Shown: piece after piece, positions 1 through 12,607 of the stretch
Layout of the letters: every line of letters begins with the position of its first letter
How positions within the stretch are numbered: position 1 is the first letter of the stretch
Assembly (NCBI GenBank): GCA_018343915.1
Contig: JABRWF010000008.1
Location: forward strand, 930,001 to 994,000
Direction of reading: 5' to 3'
Source of the DNA: Agroathelia rolfsii
Lineage: Eukaryota; Basidiomycota; Agaricomycetes; Amylocorticiales; Amylocorticiaceae
Length of the DNA: 64,000 bases
Notes under the pieces: generated by a model
What the model saw: only the letters and a program-made list of their open reading frames with translations
Told to the model about the DNA's origin: nothing
The model's database searches: none
Translations under genes and position numbers: made by a program

Positions 1-1563
1 GTTGCGCATGTCCCGCCATATCCCGCACTTCCGCAACGCTGGGATGAGGCCCGTTCTGCGACGATTGATATTGCACATAACGGCTCGCAAACATATGAAT
101 AGCATTGCAAGATCTCAAAACCTGTCCATATCAATTTTAGCTGGTTTTCTTATCACAACCACATAACATTAATATTAAGAAAAACACACATCGTCCATCA
201 TCTTATGCTGCACATGCGCCTGTTCCGGGTCTGGCTGGGGCGTATACACCACTGGTTTTGATTCAACAACGGGCTGCGCCGGAGGAGGAGCAGGCTGAGG
301 GGCCGGCGCTGGAGGTACATTGCGATTGTAACTCGGGGGTGGAATCGATTGCGAATGCGGTACTGGCGTCTGTCTAGATGCATGCGGCGGATGTTGAGGA
401 TGACCAGCAGTGGCTGCAGCCGGAGGCGGGGGCGGCGCATGAGCTTGTTGTGGATGGCCGGGCCACGCATCGTGTTGTGGCTGCTGAGCTGGTGCCGGCG
501 CCCGAGAGGTCTGATATGATGGCTGCTGAGGTGGCGGCGCAGGAGGCGCTTGCTGGGGGTGATGTTGATGCTGATGATGGTGCTGTTGCTGTTGCTGTGG
601 TGGCGGTGGTGGCGCAGTTTGGGGTTGTGATGAAGCGCTGCTGTATTGCCTTTGTGGGATGTATTGCGGAGGTGGAATGGGGGCTTGCGCCTGGGCAGCA
701 GGTGGTGGTGGCGGCGGATATGTTGGGGGGTACGAATGATGCGGTGGTAATGAATGCTGCTGAGGAGGCTGATGAGAATGGGATGGATGGTGAGATGAAT
801 GTATCGCATGATCTTGAGGTTGAGGTGGCACAGGCGGCGGATGCTGATACGGGGGTCCATGAGGACCTGCGGGTGGGGGAGGTGGAGGATATGATGTATA
901 TGGCGTCGCTGGATTAGGGGCAGGTGCTGCTGCCGGCGGAGGTCCATATTGATCCTGGTGGGTGAACACAAGATCAGTATGATAGATCACGTTACTGCTA
1001 CTATATTCTTGAATGCTTACATGCATAACTTCACGTGCAGGAGGTGCATGAGACGACTTTCTGTGAACGGGAGTTACTGGGACATTGCGGTCCGATGTTC
1101 TTACATGCCCCTGACTGTGGGCAGACTGCTGTCTCTGCGGCGGGGGCGCAGGGTAAGATGCAGGACTAGGGTAGCCATGATTGACTTCCTGCTTTGGTTG
1201 ATGATATTCTGCACGTCTAGCATGATGTTGCTGTTGCTCATGTGCTGCCGAAGAGGGAGGCGGCTGTGGAGGTGGTACCTGTTGACGTGGTGGATGATTT
1301 GACCAAGAAGATTGCGCATGGCCCGGATGCCTCGATGATGAGGGTTGGCCACGCGACTCCACCACAGGCGACGGTTGAGAAGGACCTGCGGAAACTGTCG
1401 ACGGAGAGCCTTGCTGTGAAGGCGGCTTAGACCTAAACGAAAAGTTGAGGTCCTTCAAGGACGGCAGACGGCGGTCGGCAGCTTCTAGGCCAGGCCCATT
1501 GGCTGATGGCACGGAGGGCGGGGGCGGGAGTGGATGAGAGTATCGCTGGTGGTGAGAGGACAT
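1..1563 (-). CDS. Pro/Gln/His-rich protein, N-terminal part (3' end outside window)
   Basis: Start chosen at the ATG at 1563-1561 (MSSHHQRYSHP), preceded by a CT-rich leader. Exon 1 (1563-190, 458 codons) has a short conserved-looking head (RRLPSLKDLNFSF), then hundreds of residues of Pro, Gln, His and Ala repeats. A GTGTGT donor at 189 and a CAG acceptor at 122 remove a 68-nt phase-0 intron. Exon 2 reads to the window edge with non-repetitive, probably helical sequence (DDVLRSCNAIHMFASRYVQ, then HPSVAEVRDMAG). That layout, a disordered head before a small helical block, is typical of fungal transcription regulators. It faintly recalls the region before the zinc finger of NsdD-type GATA factors, but the zinc finger would lie outside the window, so I do not assign a family. 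The exon structure is well supported; the function is not. Confidence 0.65.
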
Positions 1564-4500
1564 GACGAGAGGAGGAGCAGCGACTGGCAAGAGCACGGCC
1601 AAGGCAGGAGTAGTAATGGTAATAAGCAATGGCAGCAGCTACAACAATGGATCGTTGTTGTACGAATTGACCCAGGACAGAGGTCCTAAGAAAAGAATCT
1701 GAGGCGAATCTGGGATTTCGGCGTTGCGTATCTTGTATCTCCCGATGACGGCGGATCTCGGATTTTGAGAGATGGCCTTAGCTCCAAACAAAGATGCCGT
1801 CACGGACCAGGGTTCCGAGCTCTCAACTCGACTCGGTGAACGGTGGAGAAAAGAAGAGAAAGAAAAAAAAGACGAAAAATAGGTCACAGGTCAGAAGATG
1901 ACCGATGGGGTGATCCTACAGGTGTAGCAATCACGTAGACGGCCGCTTGTGTTGGATGTCTATCACACAAACACTCTGGCTTAGATGGGTCCAGAAATTG
2001 CTCTCGACAGCGACTGAGAGAGAGGTAGGAGAGTTGGTGGTTGAGGAGAGAGGAGGAGACAGACGGGCTCAAGGCGGTGACGGTAAGGGCGACAGGTCGT
2101 ACCTTGTTTTGGTTAGATCTCGGCATATGGGTCTCATCGGAGTCTCAATCTCCGGACACGTGTAGCACCATCGGCTCCTTGTCAATGCCATGCCCCCGAT
2201 CCGAATTCGGACTCGCCCCTGGAATCGCATCGCTTGGGCTTGGGAGCCTTCCTTCCTGCGGACTCTCACCTCTGTCTTTACGACATGGTATCTGTCTCAC
2301 GCTATCATCATTTTTGGTGCATTGTCGTGCTAGTAGTGCACATTTTAGCTGCTTCAGGTGGCAGCACGATTCCCTAAATTTCGAGTCCCCAAATTGGCCC
2401 TGTCATGACTTGAAGCCGGTAAGCCCATTTGGACATCCCTGCCTAAAATCGGCACCGTCCGATCTACCGTTATCCACCTTTGTTTATGTTTATTTCAAAT
2501 CCCATCACCTCATGACAGCTGTCCATTCAGTCCATCTCTATATCAAATGAAACGTAACAAATGATCCTCCAGTTGCGATTCATTTCATCTCCTCCGAAGT
2601 CCCTTTCCCGATCCGAACCTTCCCCGTCAGATTTTCTTCTGTGTGCTTCCTTTCGTTTTTCCTGATGGTGATGATAGGGTTCCGGGCCGCAACGGGATCT
2701 CGTCAACTATAGACCCTGTTTACCTCACTTGAGCAATGCAATCGACCCTGCTCCAATTAAAATCTACAGCTCTTCTCCGGTCCGATGCCATACGAGATAT
2801 TTCGTTCATACTTTGCTATTTCGCTCATACCTGAAGAGAAGAAAGAAGAAACCTCCTGATTCAGGGCCAATTTAGAGTATGTGCAAGAACAGATGTGCAA
2901 ACGGCTAGCTAGCCACGATTGAGAGAAACTTGAGTTCGCGTCACATCGTCTACAGCTGCTTAGCGCTTAGCGCTTATCTCTTGGCTCGAGACATGCCACT
3001 GCGGCACAAACATTTACTTTTATCGAAGATCGATATGTAGAAGAATGAGAGGAGTGGGAATAAATTCACGCATGGCATCTTAGCTTGCGTGCCTCGAGGC
3101 TGTTCCTCAACTCGGTAAAGGTAGAGACATACACTGAACTAGGAAAGTGCCGGATAGGGCCTTTGCATCGTGACGACCCCTTCGACGATGGCCTGCAATT
3201 TGCATTCACTATAGCCGCGATCGGTCGGGCAGCCAGGGTTACTGATTTCAGAGATTGGTGGCTGCGCTACTCAACCGGTCCATCATTGCCATCAGCATAC
3301 GCTTACGGAAAGATAGATGGATGGATAGATAGGGCCCAAAACCATATGTCACATCCTACTCTACTAGGAAGTTCCCCGTTGTGCAGCACGGTCCGATTAC
3401 CTTGGCGGTGCAAGAAAGGAAAGAACCATCCGTATATGCATTGTTTCATCAGCGATTCAAATTGTCCTCAGCCTTCCCCCCATCCGCGCGATGGCATGTA
3501 TGTTTTGCCGGTTCATGGATCATTTATCAACAACGTACAACATGCGCACCTAAACCTTGACCTAACCCATCTTATAACTTACAATCAGGAATAGCATGTC
3601 ACCAGCCCATCATGCTGGTCCACCAACGTGTTCTCATCGCCCCCATTAAGCTTACATGATTCTATCTCAAGAATCCTCTAGAACTACCTCCCGCCTCACT
3701 AATACTTAGAATAGCAGCAATTCCACGATAGCCAGCCTGCGCGCCTCGTTCTCATCGTCTTGGGAAATATGTAGCATGCATATAAGCGAGGACGATGGTA
3801 TAATTCCTTCGATTGGCGAGCTACGGCCGCCGAGGCACGCAGTAGCTCCGCTAAAACCCGGCGCTTGTGAGAAACAATAGATTTGGCCTTGGCCTTGCAA
3901 ATGAAACTCCATTCTAGCTCCCTCCCTCCCCCCCCCCTTCCCATGGGTTCATGATGATGATAGCAAATAAGCAACCATGAGAATGAGAGTTTCGGAGACG
4001 GCCAACAAGAGGCCAAGAAGAGCTTTGTTAGCGGCAGTGATGACATTCCTTCATCGAGTTTTTTATCGTTCCCTTTTCTCTGGCTCACTCCGATCGGGAT
4101 TGACGAGAATCGACTTATGCCCATGCCAATCATGCCGAAGGCGCTCCCAGAACGCATACGCGAGGGGCCGCCGTTAGGGCTATCGATACCAATCCCTTCG
4201 AAGTTACAATGTGTGTGCAAGGTGCAATGCAGGCCGTACTTTCGTAACCTTTGTAGTTAATTGTGTTGACGGAGACATCTCATTTCATTTATGTATACTT
4301 ACTACCCTGGGGGTTATTCTTCTAAACGCTGGAATTGACATGGTGGCACCCTACTACTGTACTAGGCTCGTACTGATACATATCTCCCATTGTTTTACAA
4401 TCTCTCCTTTCGACCGCGGTAAATTGGTTATCCTGGATGCCAAGGAACGGAGACAGCTGGCAATTGATTCGTTGAAACCTGAAAGTGCAGCGCAGCATGT

Positions 4501-7500
4501 AAAATCAGCAGTATGTCGTGGCTTGCTGCTTCGTATATAATTATTAACTATGATGAAATTCATTAGACCTATTTAGAGACTGACTGCACAGCCTGTTGCC
4601 TATTGCCGCTGAGTTGGAATTCGTATTCCGAGTCGACCCTATACAAATTCCGGATACGTCAAGACAATATCGAATGAGAAAAGATACTTGCTACAGAATC
4701 GAGTGCAAGTGCAACGGTCAAGGGTCAAACTGTTTTCTGACATTAATGCTAGGATGATATAATCTGTCTGCGCCCTGCTCCCAATTTCATCCACGGCAAT
4801 AGGTAGCATTAGCAGTATGAGATCGATCATCGTCCTGTACACTGGTACAGCCATTCGAAGGTTTCTATTCCTTTCATCGTTAGCCTCCACATTTTTTTCG
4901 TCGTAGACCCATACCACACAGCCCAGAAACTGTCTAATCCAAAAGCTTAACAACCCTTTGTATATGTGGAAGAGGTCGCAAACTCGGACGCCTCCGAACA
5001 ACATGATCTTGAGCAAACTCAACTTAGTTTGACTTGGCTCCTCTCTCTTAGCTTATGACTAAGAAATCTATTGGTTTTTTAATATTCTCCTGGACCCTAT
5101 CTAGGGGCAGAGCTCGTGTTGGTGTTAAGGTCAACATGCAAGTATGCCTATGTACGTACACCAATCAATCTCCCAAACAGATACTGTGGGTATATGCACA
5201 AGCCATCTTTGACTATTCTTGCTTTTACACGTGTGTTCAACGGAATACATCAGATGTGGTGATCACTGGAGCAGGGATTGAAGATATTTATTTCGATCTT
5301 CTTTTCGTGAGTGGAGTTGATGTAACACTATGGTCGGTATATGTGTGTGCATCAATTAATTCATGAAGCGTCTTCCTTTCTCATTCCCCGAGTCCTCTAG
5401 AAGGAGTTCTAGCTTGAGATTCCTGGGACTGATATATTTGAAACAACTCATTTCGAGTTTTTCCGCACGTCATCATAAAGCACACCAGTGGTGTGCGGTC
5501 ATTCATCATGAACTTTAGCAGAAAATGGAACATGATAAGTAAACGCGGACAAAAAAGGGGTTTTTCTCAGCTACTAGAGGCGTCTACTATAGGCCAAACT
5601 AGTGCTAGCGGACCGCTGTCACGGCCTTTGTGTTGTGAAAATATCATTAGTAGAAAAGAGAAGCAAAATTGTTCACTAGCACAGTATGCACCACGGTCAC
5701 CGATGCTAACATTTTTCATAGACCATAATCTAACTAACCTGTAGCGCAGATAAACGCTCACTCGGTTCCGCTCCACCCAAGTCCTGAGACAAGCCACTAT
5801 CTCAATAAATGATGGAGCACGATAATGCGAATATTCTAATGAAGATAGGAATAGGATCCCACAGGTTGGCGATGATGCGTGATAGGGAATATCATGATGG
5901 TTTCGCCACCTCAACGAAAAAATTATCAACGATCAATCACACATTTGATCGCCATCATGCAGTTGAGGTTGTACTCTTAGTTGCAATCCCAAGTGAAATG
6001 AATAATCAACAGAGCCCAGCTTGACAAAGATGAGCGTGAATAGGAACGGTGTTTACCAGTAGCCCCTCTAAATGATATTCTATCTTTGCGACTGCTTCGT
6101 CTGATTAACGCGCGTTTACCAAAAGTGTGAATCAATGGAATGCAATCCTGCAATCCGAGTCATCCCTCCAAAAAGAAATAAGGCAAAGAGGCCGCATAGA
6201 ACGAAGTTAAGCCTCCGAAACCACCATGGCATCCGTACCCTGGGCCGGAATAACGGAAAGTGCAATTGTAGTAACCTTCCGAGTCTGCAACCATTCCTGA
6301 AAACTGTGAATCCGACTGTGCATCATTAAATTCCGGGATTCTAATGAGCGGGAGCATGATAACGGCGGCGGAGATTATCGTCAAGAATATGGATGATGGA
6401 GATATATGAGTCATAAGAATGGAAGGAGGGAAAAAAAAAGAAGTGCGTGCAACGGTAACAATCGAAGCAGCATGAGAGTATATCAGCATCAAAAGGAAAT
6501 GTACGAAGAGAATCATTTGACGTTTATCCACCAGCCTGCCATCTTATGCGATTAGGTAAAGAATGATGCGCATGATTATTTATCGTCTTCGAGTTCCAGA
6601 ATTTACACAGCCCGCAATGTTGTATATGGAATCTCCAAAAGTCCTCGGTCAGCGGAGAATAAGTGGGGAGGAAAAATCAGAACTCAAGGTCTATTTTCTC
6701 CGTAGGAGTTGCGCCATGCATAACCAGACCGTGCATGGTCTGTGGATCGGTAAAATCAATAACCGCAGCCAATGTTCACGATGGACTGTTCAAGATGGGA
6801 ATGGAAATCAGCCATGAAGATATGAAGTCAAGACAGGAGATGGCTGATGGAATCGAGAAGCCTGAGGGAGCTCAACTACCTGGGGTTCCTACTCTCAACT
6901 CGGAAGCAAGTCAGGGATTGGCTGAATCTTGACCGCCTTGTTCTCTATTGCTTCATGCCCCATCTGTTATCGTTGAACCCAAATGATTTGCCATGAGTAA
7001 TGGGGCGAGACAATATCTGAATCCGTCGGATTCTGGACTTCACGCCGGAAGATACATGATGGACATTTGATGATGCATGAGGGAGGAAACATGGTGATGA
7101 CGGCAAGATTCGGGGTTCCAGAAGGATTTGCTAATAGGAAAATACCTATTTTTCTTCTTCTTGGTCTACCCGATCATTCTAGCAATGATAGCACTTGATT
7201 TCGCAGCCGCGCTGATGAGCAACAGATGCTGTAGATAATAGTTGCGGGTGTCGGGGTCGTTACCGACTTGAGATGCAATTGATGCCATCCAGTTTGTCAA
7301 GTTGCTTGAAAAAGAACGTAGGCCAGACGTACCACGTTCTTGGTTCAGAAAAGGCAAAATAAAAATAAAAATAAAAAACCCTAGTTTCTGGATTCCAGCT
7401 TCAAATTTACACGGTGATGGAGTTGGACACATTCATATACGGCATACCGATGATCGTTTAATCTTTACCCTCGAGGAAAGCACCGCGGCGAAGAGAACGT

Positions 7501-9646
7501 GCTTGTTTGCCGAACGAGTCCTTGATCCCCACGTACATTCATGTCCTCATGTCCAACGAAACGTGAGCATTTGAACATTGGATTCATTCACCGGTGCAAA
7601 ATTGACGGTATTATGCCGGTAAGTAACTAAGCACGTCGCGATCGGAGGCCGTTACGGTTGTTGCTTAGTCGCTTATGTATATTGTATACTGTCGGCGTCG
7701 ATATGAAGCAATCAGTAACGACCGGTTAGGTCCGCATGGTGATCACTAAGCGCGGAGAACGATTTATGATCAGCAGGAACTTGAATAAGGCGCATTCCAA
7801 CGTACTTTTGCACATATGGAGATATTCGAATAAGGCAAGGAGTATCAGGAAGACAAGAGTAGGTGCACGTTGCTTGAACAAGACCCTAGAGTGAAACAAT
7901 TTCTCAGGCACATGTCTTTGTTATGCGTAATGCGTAGCAATGCAGGTCTCTTGACACCGTGAAAAAAGAATAATGGTATGGTGTGAGGCAAATGGCGCGA
8001 CACGGATGATTTGAAACATACCATTCCGAAGGAACAAGGCGCATATACCTTTGAACGGTCTCCGGATACAATGTTTCCATTTACCGATTTTCTTCGCTGT
8101 CTATGCGGCTGTATTGTTCGAGCTTGAAACCCACAGTTGCCAATCATAGAAGCAGGATAACCTCGGCTCGCACCCAGAAGGGGGTTCGGAAATCGGGCGC
8201 GTCAGTCTGTTTCGCATCTGTCATGAGCGCTGTCGAGTCACCCTATAAGAATGGATCATAGATGGCGGTTGTTATCTTAGTTGCCGAGGTTTTCTAGGGA
8301 AAAAAAAAGTCTTGTTAGCCTAAACCTTGTTGAGATTAGTTGACTGCTTGTATTACATGTCTCTTATACTGGATCCCTTTTTAAGGCAGAGAACATCGAA
8401 GGACCGATGCGCTCGTTTGAATGGGGGCACATGTCAGAGATAGCGTCAGGAGGCATTAATACTCATACCTTTTTCAGTTTGACCCTTCAAGCTTGATGCA
8501 TTCTAAGCAAACCATGAACTTATAAGGGAACAATAAGAAAGCCACTACCATATATTGTTTATTATCCAAGGCACAGCATTCCAGTCCAGAAGTCATGCTT
8601 ATAGGCTATGGTACATGTGTCACCTGAGCAGAAACAATACTAAACGTGAATATGCATGAATTGTCTGAAGCATGTACATTCAATGCTAATAGGGTGTCTA
8701 GCTACTTGCCTTGGGAATGCTCATCTAGCGAATATGAGTTGCGTTTAGACTACATTCCAAACAAAGAAAAATAGCAATAGAGTGTGTTGACAGTGACCCT
8801 ATGCTATGCCGAGTGGATTCAAACCAGAAGTCTTGTTGTAACTGAATGGGGCTAATTGGGACCACTAAGCTGTGCTTCGTATTCAGATTTTTCTGAGAGG
8901 CGTTGCTATTGACGTGTTGATATATGATGCATATCGGCGTAACACTTGACATATTCAGAACAGTGACAGGTCACTAAGGACTGTAAATGTTGATGACGAG
9001 CGTGCTTGGCAGTTGAATGAAATTTGATCAACAACCCGTTGAAATAATCGGGATCAGTTAGCATCGATCGAGCTGAGCGGTAACAGATCTTCGGGTTTCT
9101 GGGGCTTGACATTTCTGACAGATCAACGGAGCCACAGAGCGTCACCATATCAAGTTATCCAGTCGCATAGAGATGGTACAGACAGCGATTCACAGGTTTG
9201 AAATGATGGATGATGTTGCATCATGTAGTAATGGAAGTCAGATAACCGTTTGAATGACGAACTCATTATGTATTATACTCAGAGGACTGTTCAATAGGTC
9301 CAAAGTAAATCATCAGATCAGATTACCAAGATATCATTCATCCTTGAGATTGTCAAAAATACCTTCAAATCAAAGAGTCGGGAGGTGACCAATACTGGTG
9401 AATGGTGATGACCGGTAGCTATTTAGACCAAATTTTTGAGCGACAATGTCACGGTTACATTACAAGTGCCATCATGACCCAGAACTCGAGATCACGGAGG
9501 ACCTGCCATCGGGGCCCGTTGCAAAGCTTCTGAGTTATTTAGGTCCTCAAGGAGGATTACATGCCAATCATGGGTCCATATCCAAAAGGAAATTTGGCAA
9601 TATTCAGGGAGTATACTTGGACTAGTAGTCACATATATCTACGACT
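1564..9646. other. 8 kb with no supportable gene
   Basis: Open frames here are short, lack introns that join into family-like proteins and show no motif I recognise. The first few hundred bases are the promoter and leader of the left-edge gene. There are short simple repeats, for example TTAGCGC-type near 2960 and GATA/GATG near 3310. No transposase, LTR or tRNA could be supported. A long non-coding RNA or a decayed element cannot be excluded. Confidence 0.5.
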
Positions 9647-10970
9647 TCAAGCTTGTGGTTTCAGCAAGCTCTCCTCATTTTTGTCACCATCAACATCGCC
9701 TAGACAATCATCTTCATCCGCATCCATACCCATGAGCATCAATAATTCAAAAGTGTCATCACCCTTGGGGTATGGTGATCCGCATGCACCAACACCGCGC
9801 AACAGATCCGAGTCTTTCTCAGGCACTATCCACGTCAACGACTCCAAACGTCGATGAGCATAGAAGATGAATATCCGATCTTCTTCACTGGCTAGAGAGT
9901 TATCCGGAAAATGGGGGCTCTCCCTGCCCCTGCTGCCGTTCCAGCCCCCATAGGCTGACATCCCATTTCCTAGTGGTGGGAACCACTTCCATGGACTACT
10001 ACCGCTGTCCTTGTTCGATCCGGACTCCTGATCCACTTCCTTTGGAGGGCGATTTCGACGGCAAAGCACAGGCAAAAACTCAAACCAGAGTCCGAAAGCG
10101 GCCCAGAAGGGGGATTCTTTCGTCAGACTGCGAATCTTGTACGAGATGAGCACTGTGCTGGTAGGCGAGGCCGTGGTGAGGTGAAGTAGTGTACGGAGGA
10201 GAGGGGCTAGCAGATCTGGAAAGTAAACCTTTTTCATTTTGTTTGATATTTCTGCACATGCATATGCACCGAGGAGAGGAAGGTTCTATTACATAGACTT
10301 GAACTTACGAGATCGCTGCAGAGAATATGAGTGAAAAGGTGCGATGACGATGGTTCCGATTTGAGCTCTTCACAGATCGCGTGGGCATGTTCGAAAGCAC
10401 CCCACGCTAAGGGGCGTGTGAGCACACGCGGGCCTGCCGCTTTTAGGTTTTCTTCTAGTAGCGGACAGACAGATGGGAGATCAGTCGCGATGAGCATATC
10501 ATCCTCGTGTAAATAGCTGCTGAGCTCGGCTGCCACGATGCCAGTCCCAGAGCCCAGTTCGATAGCCCTAACTTTTGTATGCTCGGCGGCCAGGGAGCTA
10601 ATAGCGTTGTCATGATTGTCGACGCTGACGGGGGGATGCTGATAGAGAGATGAAGGTGGATCGAATTCTAATCCCGGAGCAAGGAGTGGGGAAAGAAGAT
10701 AGACAACAAGTGGATAAGCTGCCTCCCTAGCGTAATTTTAGATACATAGGTATGTCTCAGCCGGTCTTGCTAATATAGATGGATTGGACGGTAGCCAACT
10801 TGATATAGGGTTGGGGTTTAGAGAGCGTTCATTCACCAAACTCGTCCGGCTATCCCGTATTTTTGGATGGATTGGGCTTGGGTGTCGCTGTCGTAGATTT
10901 TTGTGCCAGATATGCGGTTTGGTAGGATAGCAAGGTCTTTGGGAAAATTAGGGTCCATAATGACAGTCAT
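9647..10970 (-). CDS. SAM-dependent protein-lysine methyltransferase, METTL21/EFM (Methyltransf_16) type
   Basis: Three exons: 10970-10837, 10726-10309 and 10228-9647 (377 aa). Introns at 10727-10836 (GTGAAT..TAG) and 10229-10308 (GTAAGT..AAG) join in frame. The protein shows the family order: GIAGRVWEAAYPL near residues 39-51, the SAM-binding motif ELGSGTG at 101-107, an acidic ribose-binding loop (IATDLPSV), then CSDLVYFPDLL across the second splice junction and a Tyr-containing ISYKIR strand. The family methylates lysines of chaperones, elongation factors or eIF5A-like substrates in the cytosol. Which substrate applies cannot be told from sequence. An acidic Ser-rich insertion sits between the last core strands, and the C-terminal EDRIFIFYAHRR segment fits the final beta strands. 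The domain is secure; the exact EFM orthologue is open. Confidence 0.85.
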
Positions 10971-11278
10971 GATGATGGTTTGGAGGCAAGTCCAGGTTAG
11001 CGCAGCGGATGTCGGGGTTCGCCTAAGTTTGTCACGGTAAGGGCTGGGCAGACTTTTGACTGGAGAAGAGGCTGAGAATTGTACTCTTCAACATGAATTT
11101 ACTGATTGTTTGAAAATATTCATGCCATCTCTTTTTGTATCGTGAGGATCAATCTTAAGGTGGGGATGACTAAGTAGTGTCTTGGCTATCCGTGATGTCA
11201 CCAGTGTACATGTTATTCGGCAAGCACAAAAGGTGCTCTTCTATACAATATTCAATCATAGAATCCATGGCTATCTAC
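10971..11278. other. Short spacer between two co-oriented genes
   Basis: About 308 bp separate the carrier stop from the methyltransferase ATG. It must hold the 3' UTR of the first and the promoter of the second. No clear TATA box or other motif was seen. Confidence 0.4.
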
Positions 11279-12607
11279 TCAAGAGGATGCTCTCAAACGA
11301 GTGATGAACATTATAATTTGAAGCGCATATGCCTCGAACTGATCCTTCGACATGAACAATAATGCTTGAGAAAGAACCGCTTTGATGATTTGCGCCGACA
11401 TGCCCTATTTGAGAGAAGAAAAGACATAAATTGATTAGTGATTCTATCGTCAAAAATGACGGTCTTACCTGATACCAGCCGGTAAGGCCATCTCTTTCGA
11501 ACACACGTTTGAGGATAGTAACAGCACTCTCGTTCTTCGACGTAGATTTGGATCGCGGTGATGTCGATGACGCAGTTTGGGGGAGCTCTTCTTCGTTTTC
11601 ATCCGAGGAACGAGCTTGTATGCGAACCTTCGCCATGATGTATGGGTATGTTACCTGTGGTATATATATATATATATTAGCTGGGCCGAATGAGATGGCA
11701 GAAATAAGGGAAAATTCACGGACCACTGTCGCTAGCGTCTTACTGAGTGCACCAACAGTGAATGATTGCCCAGGCGAGAGCTTCTCACTCGTAGGACCCG
11801 TACCGACTTTGGCACGAGCAAGAAGGAGCAAACTCTTGATTCGCTCAAAAACACCGTATGTGATCGCAGGATTGACAGTCAATACGAGACTGGCGCCCAT
11901 ACCGAGCCATAGTCCAGTGACACCCTCCTCACGAATGATCTCGCGGGCAACACCAGAGAAGCTTCTGTCGCCCTTTTTCTCTTTGGATGAATTTCCCACT
12001 TGTTGACGGGTAGCAATGACAGATACGGGGATGGTGAAGACTTGTGCCAGTGCACCAGCGAGAGCGCCCAGCAGGAGCTCGGCGGCGGTGGATAGTACGG
12101 GTGGCTTGGACCCAGGTGAGAGTTTGCGAGTGAGGCGTTTGATGTACGTTGTCCGTATGAGTGAGTAGAAGAAGAAGTACGCATATTCTGCAGGAGATCG
12201 GACACATTATTAGAGAAATTAGTGAATGAAAGGCCACTACCACGCACGGGTAGAGAAGGTGTTCAGCATAGTGGCAGCAAAGCCACTATACAGTCCGGCA
12301 ATGCCGTCCTCATTCAGTATCTGGAGAATGACCGAAAGCATGTTCTGAGAGGCTTTCTTCTTCCCCTTCTCATCGGCCTGTATGCGTGTTTTGGCACTGC
12401 ACAAGTTTCAGAAAGGTAAAGGAAAGGATACTATAATTCAGATCCTCACACATCTAAAGGATACACAACTCTGTGGAAAGGGGTGAATACTATGGACGAG
12501 ACATGACATCAGCAGACGACGCACGCATTGCTGAAACATCCGCCTAGAGCACCTGCCAGTGCATTTCCTAGAGGCGAAAGCTGAACTTGTTTGGATTGCG
12601 TAGCCAT
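11279..12607 (-). CDS. ANT1: Peroxisomal adenine nucleotide carrier, ANT1/PMP34 (SLC25A17) type
   Basis: Six exons (12607-12525, 12470-12450, 12396-12248, 12187-11724, 11654-11469, 11404-11279) give 342 aa. Mitochondrial-carrier family with three repeats. Repeat 1 has VVYPLDVAKTRIQ, built across a 21-nt microexon. Repeat 2 has the degenerate FTIPVSVIATRQQ. Repeat 3 has VVTYPYIMAKVRIQ. The aromatic run QYAYFFFYSLIR after repeat 1 and the pattern of proline signatures match fungal Ant1, which exchanges ATP and AMP across the peroxisomal membrane for activation of medium-chain fatty acids. Introns are 53-69 nt with GT..AG ends; the intron at 11655-11723 contains a TA dinucleotide run. The start is the ATG at 12607 (MATQSKQVQLSPLG), directly before the first helix. 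Mitochondrial or other SLC25 roles are less likely given the repeat signatures. Confidence 0.85.

Noticed and set aside
378..917. 179-codon open frame on the plus strand opposite the left-edge gene
   Set aside because: It is the antisense shadow of Pro/Gln/His repeats; its composition mirrors the repeat on the other strand.
2041..2550. 169-codon open frame (+)
   Set aside because: No motif, no splice structure and no family resemblance. It lies in the upstream region of the left-edge gene.
3085..3594. 169-codon open frame (+)
   Set aside because: Composition looks random and there is no recognisable domain or intron signal.
6160..6531. Hydrophobic 123-codon frame (-) that could suggest a small membrane or secreted protein
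   Set aside because: The hydrophobic stretch ends without a credible topology, and I saw no supporting splice or homologous pattern.
8155..8220. GGTTCGGAAATC resembling a tRNA B box
   Set aside because: No matching A box, acceptor stem or anticodon arm could be folded around it.
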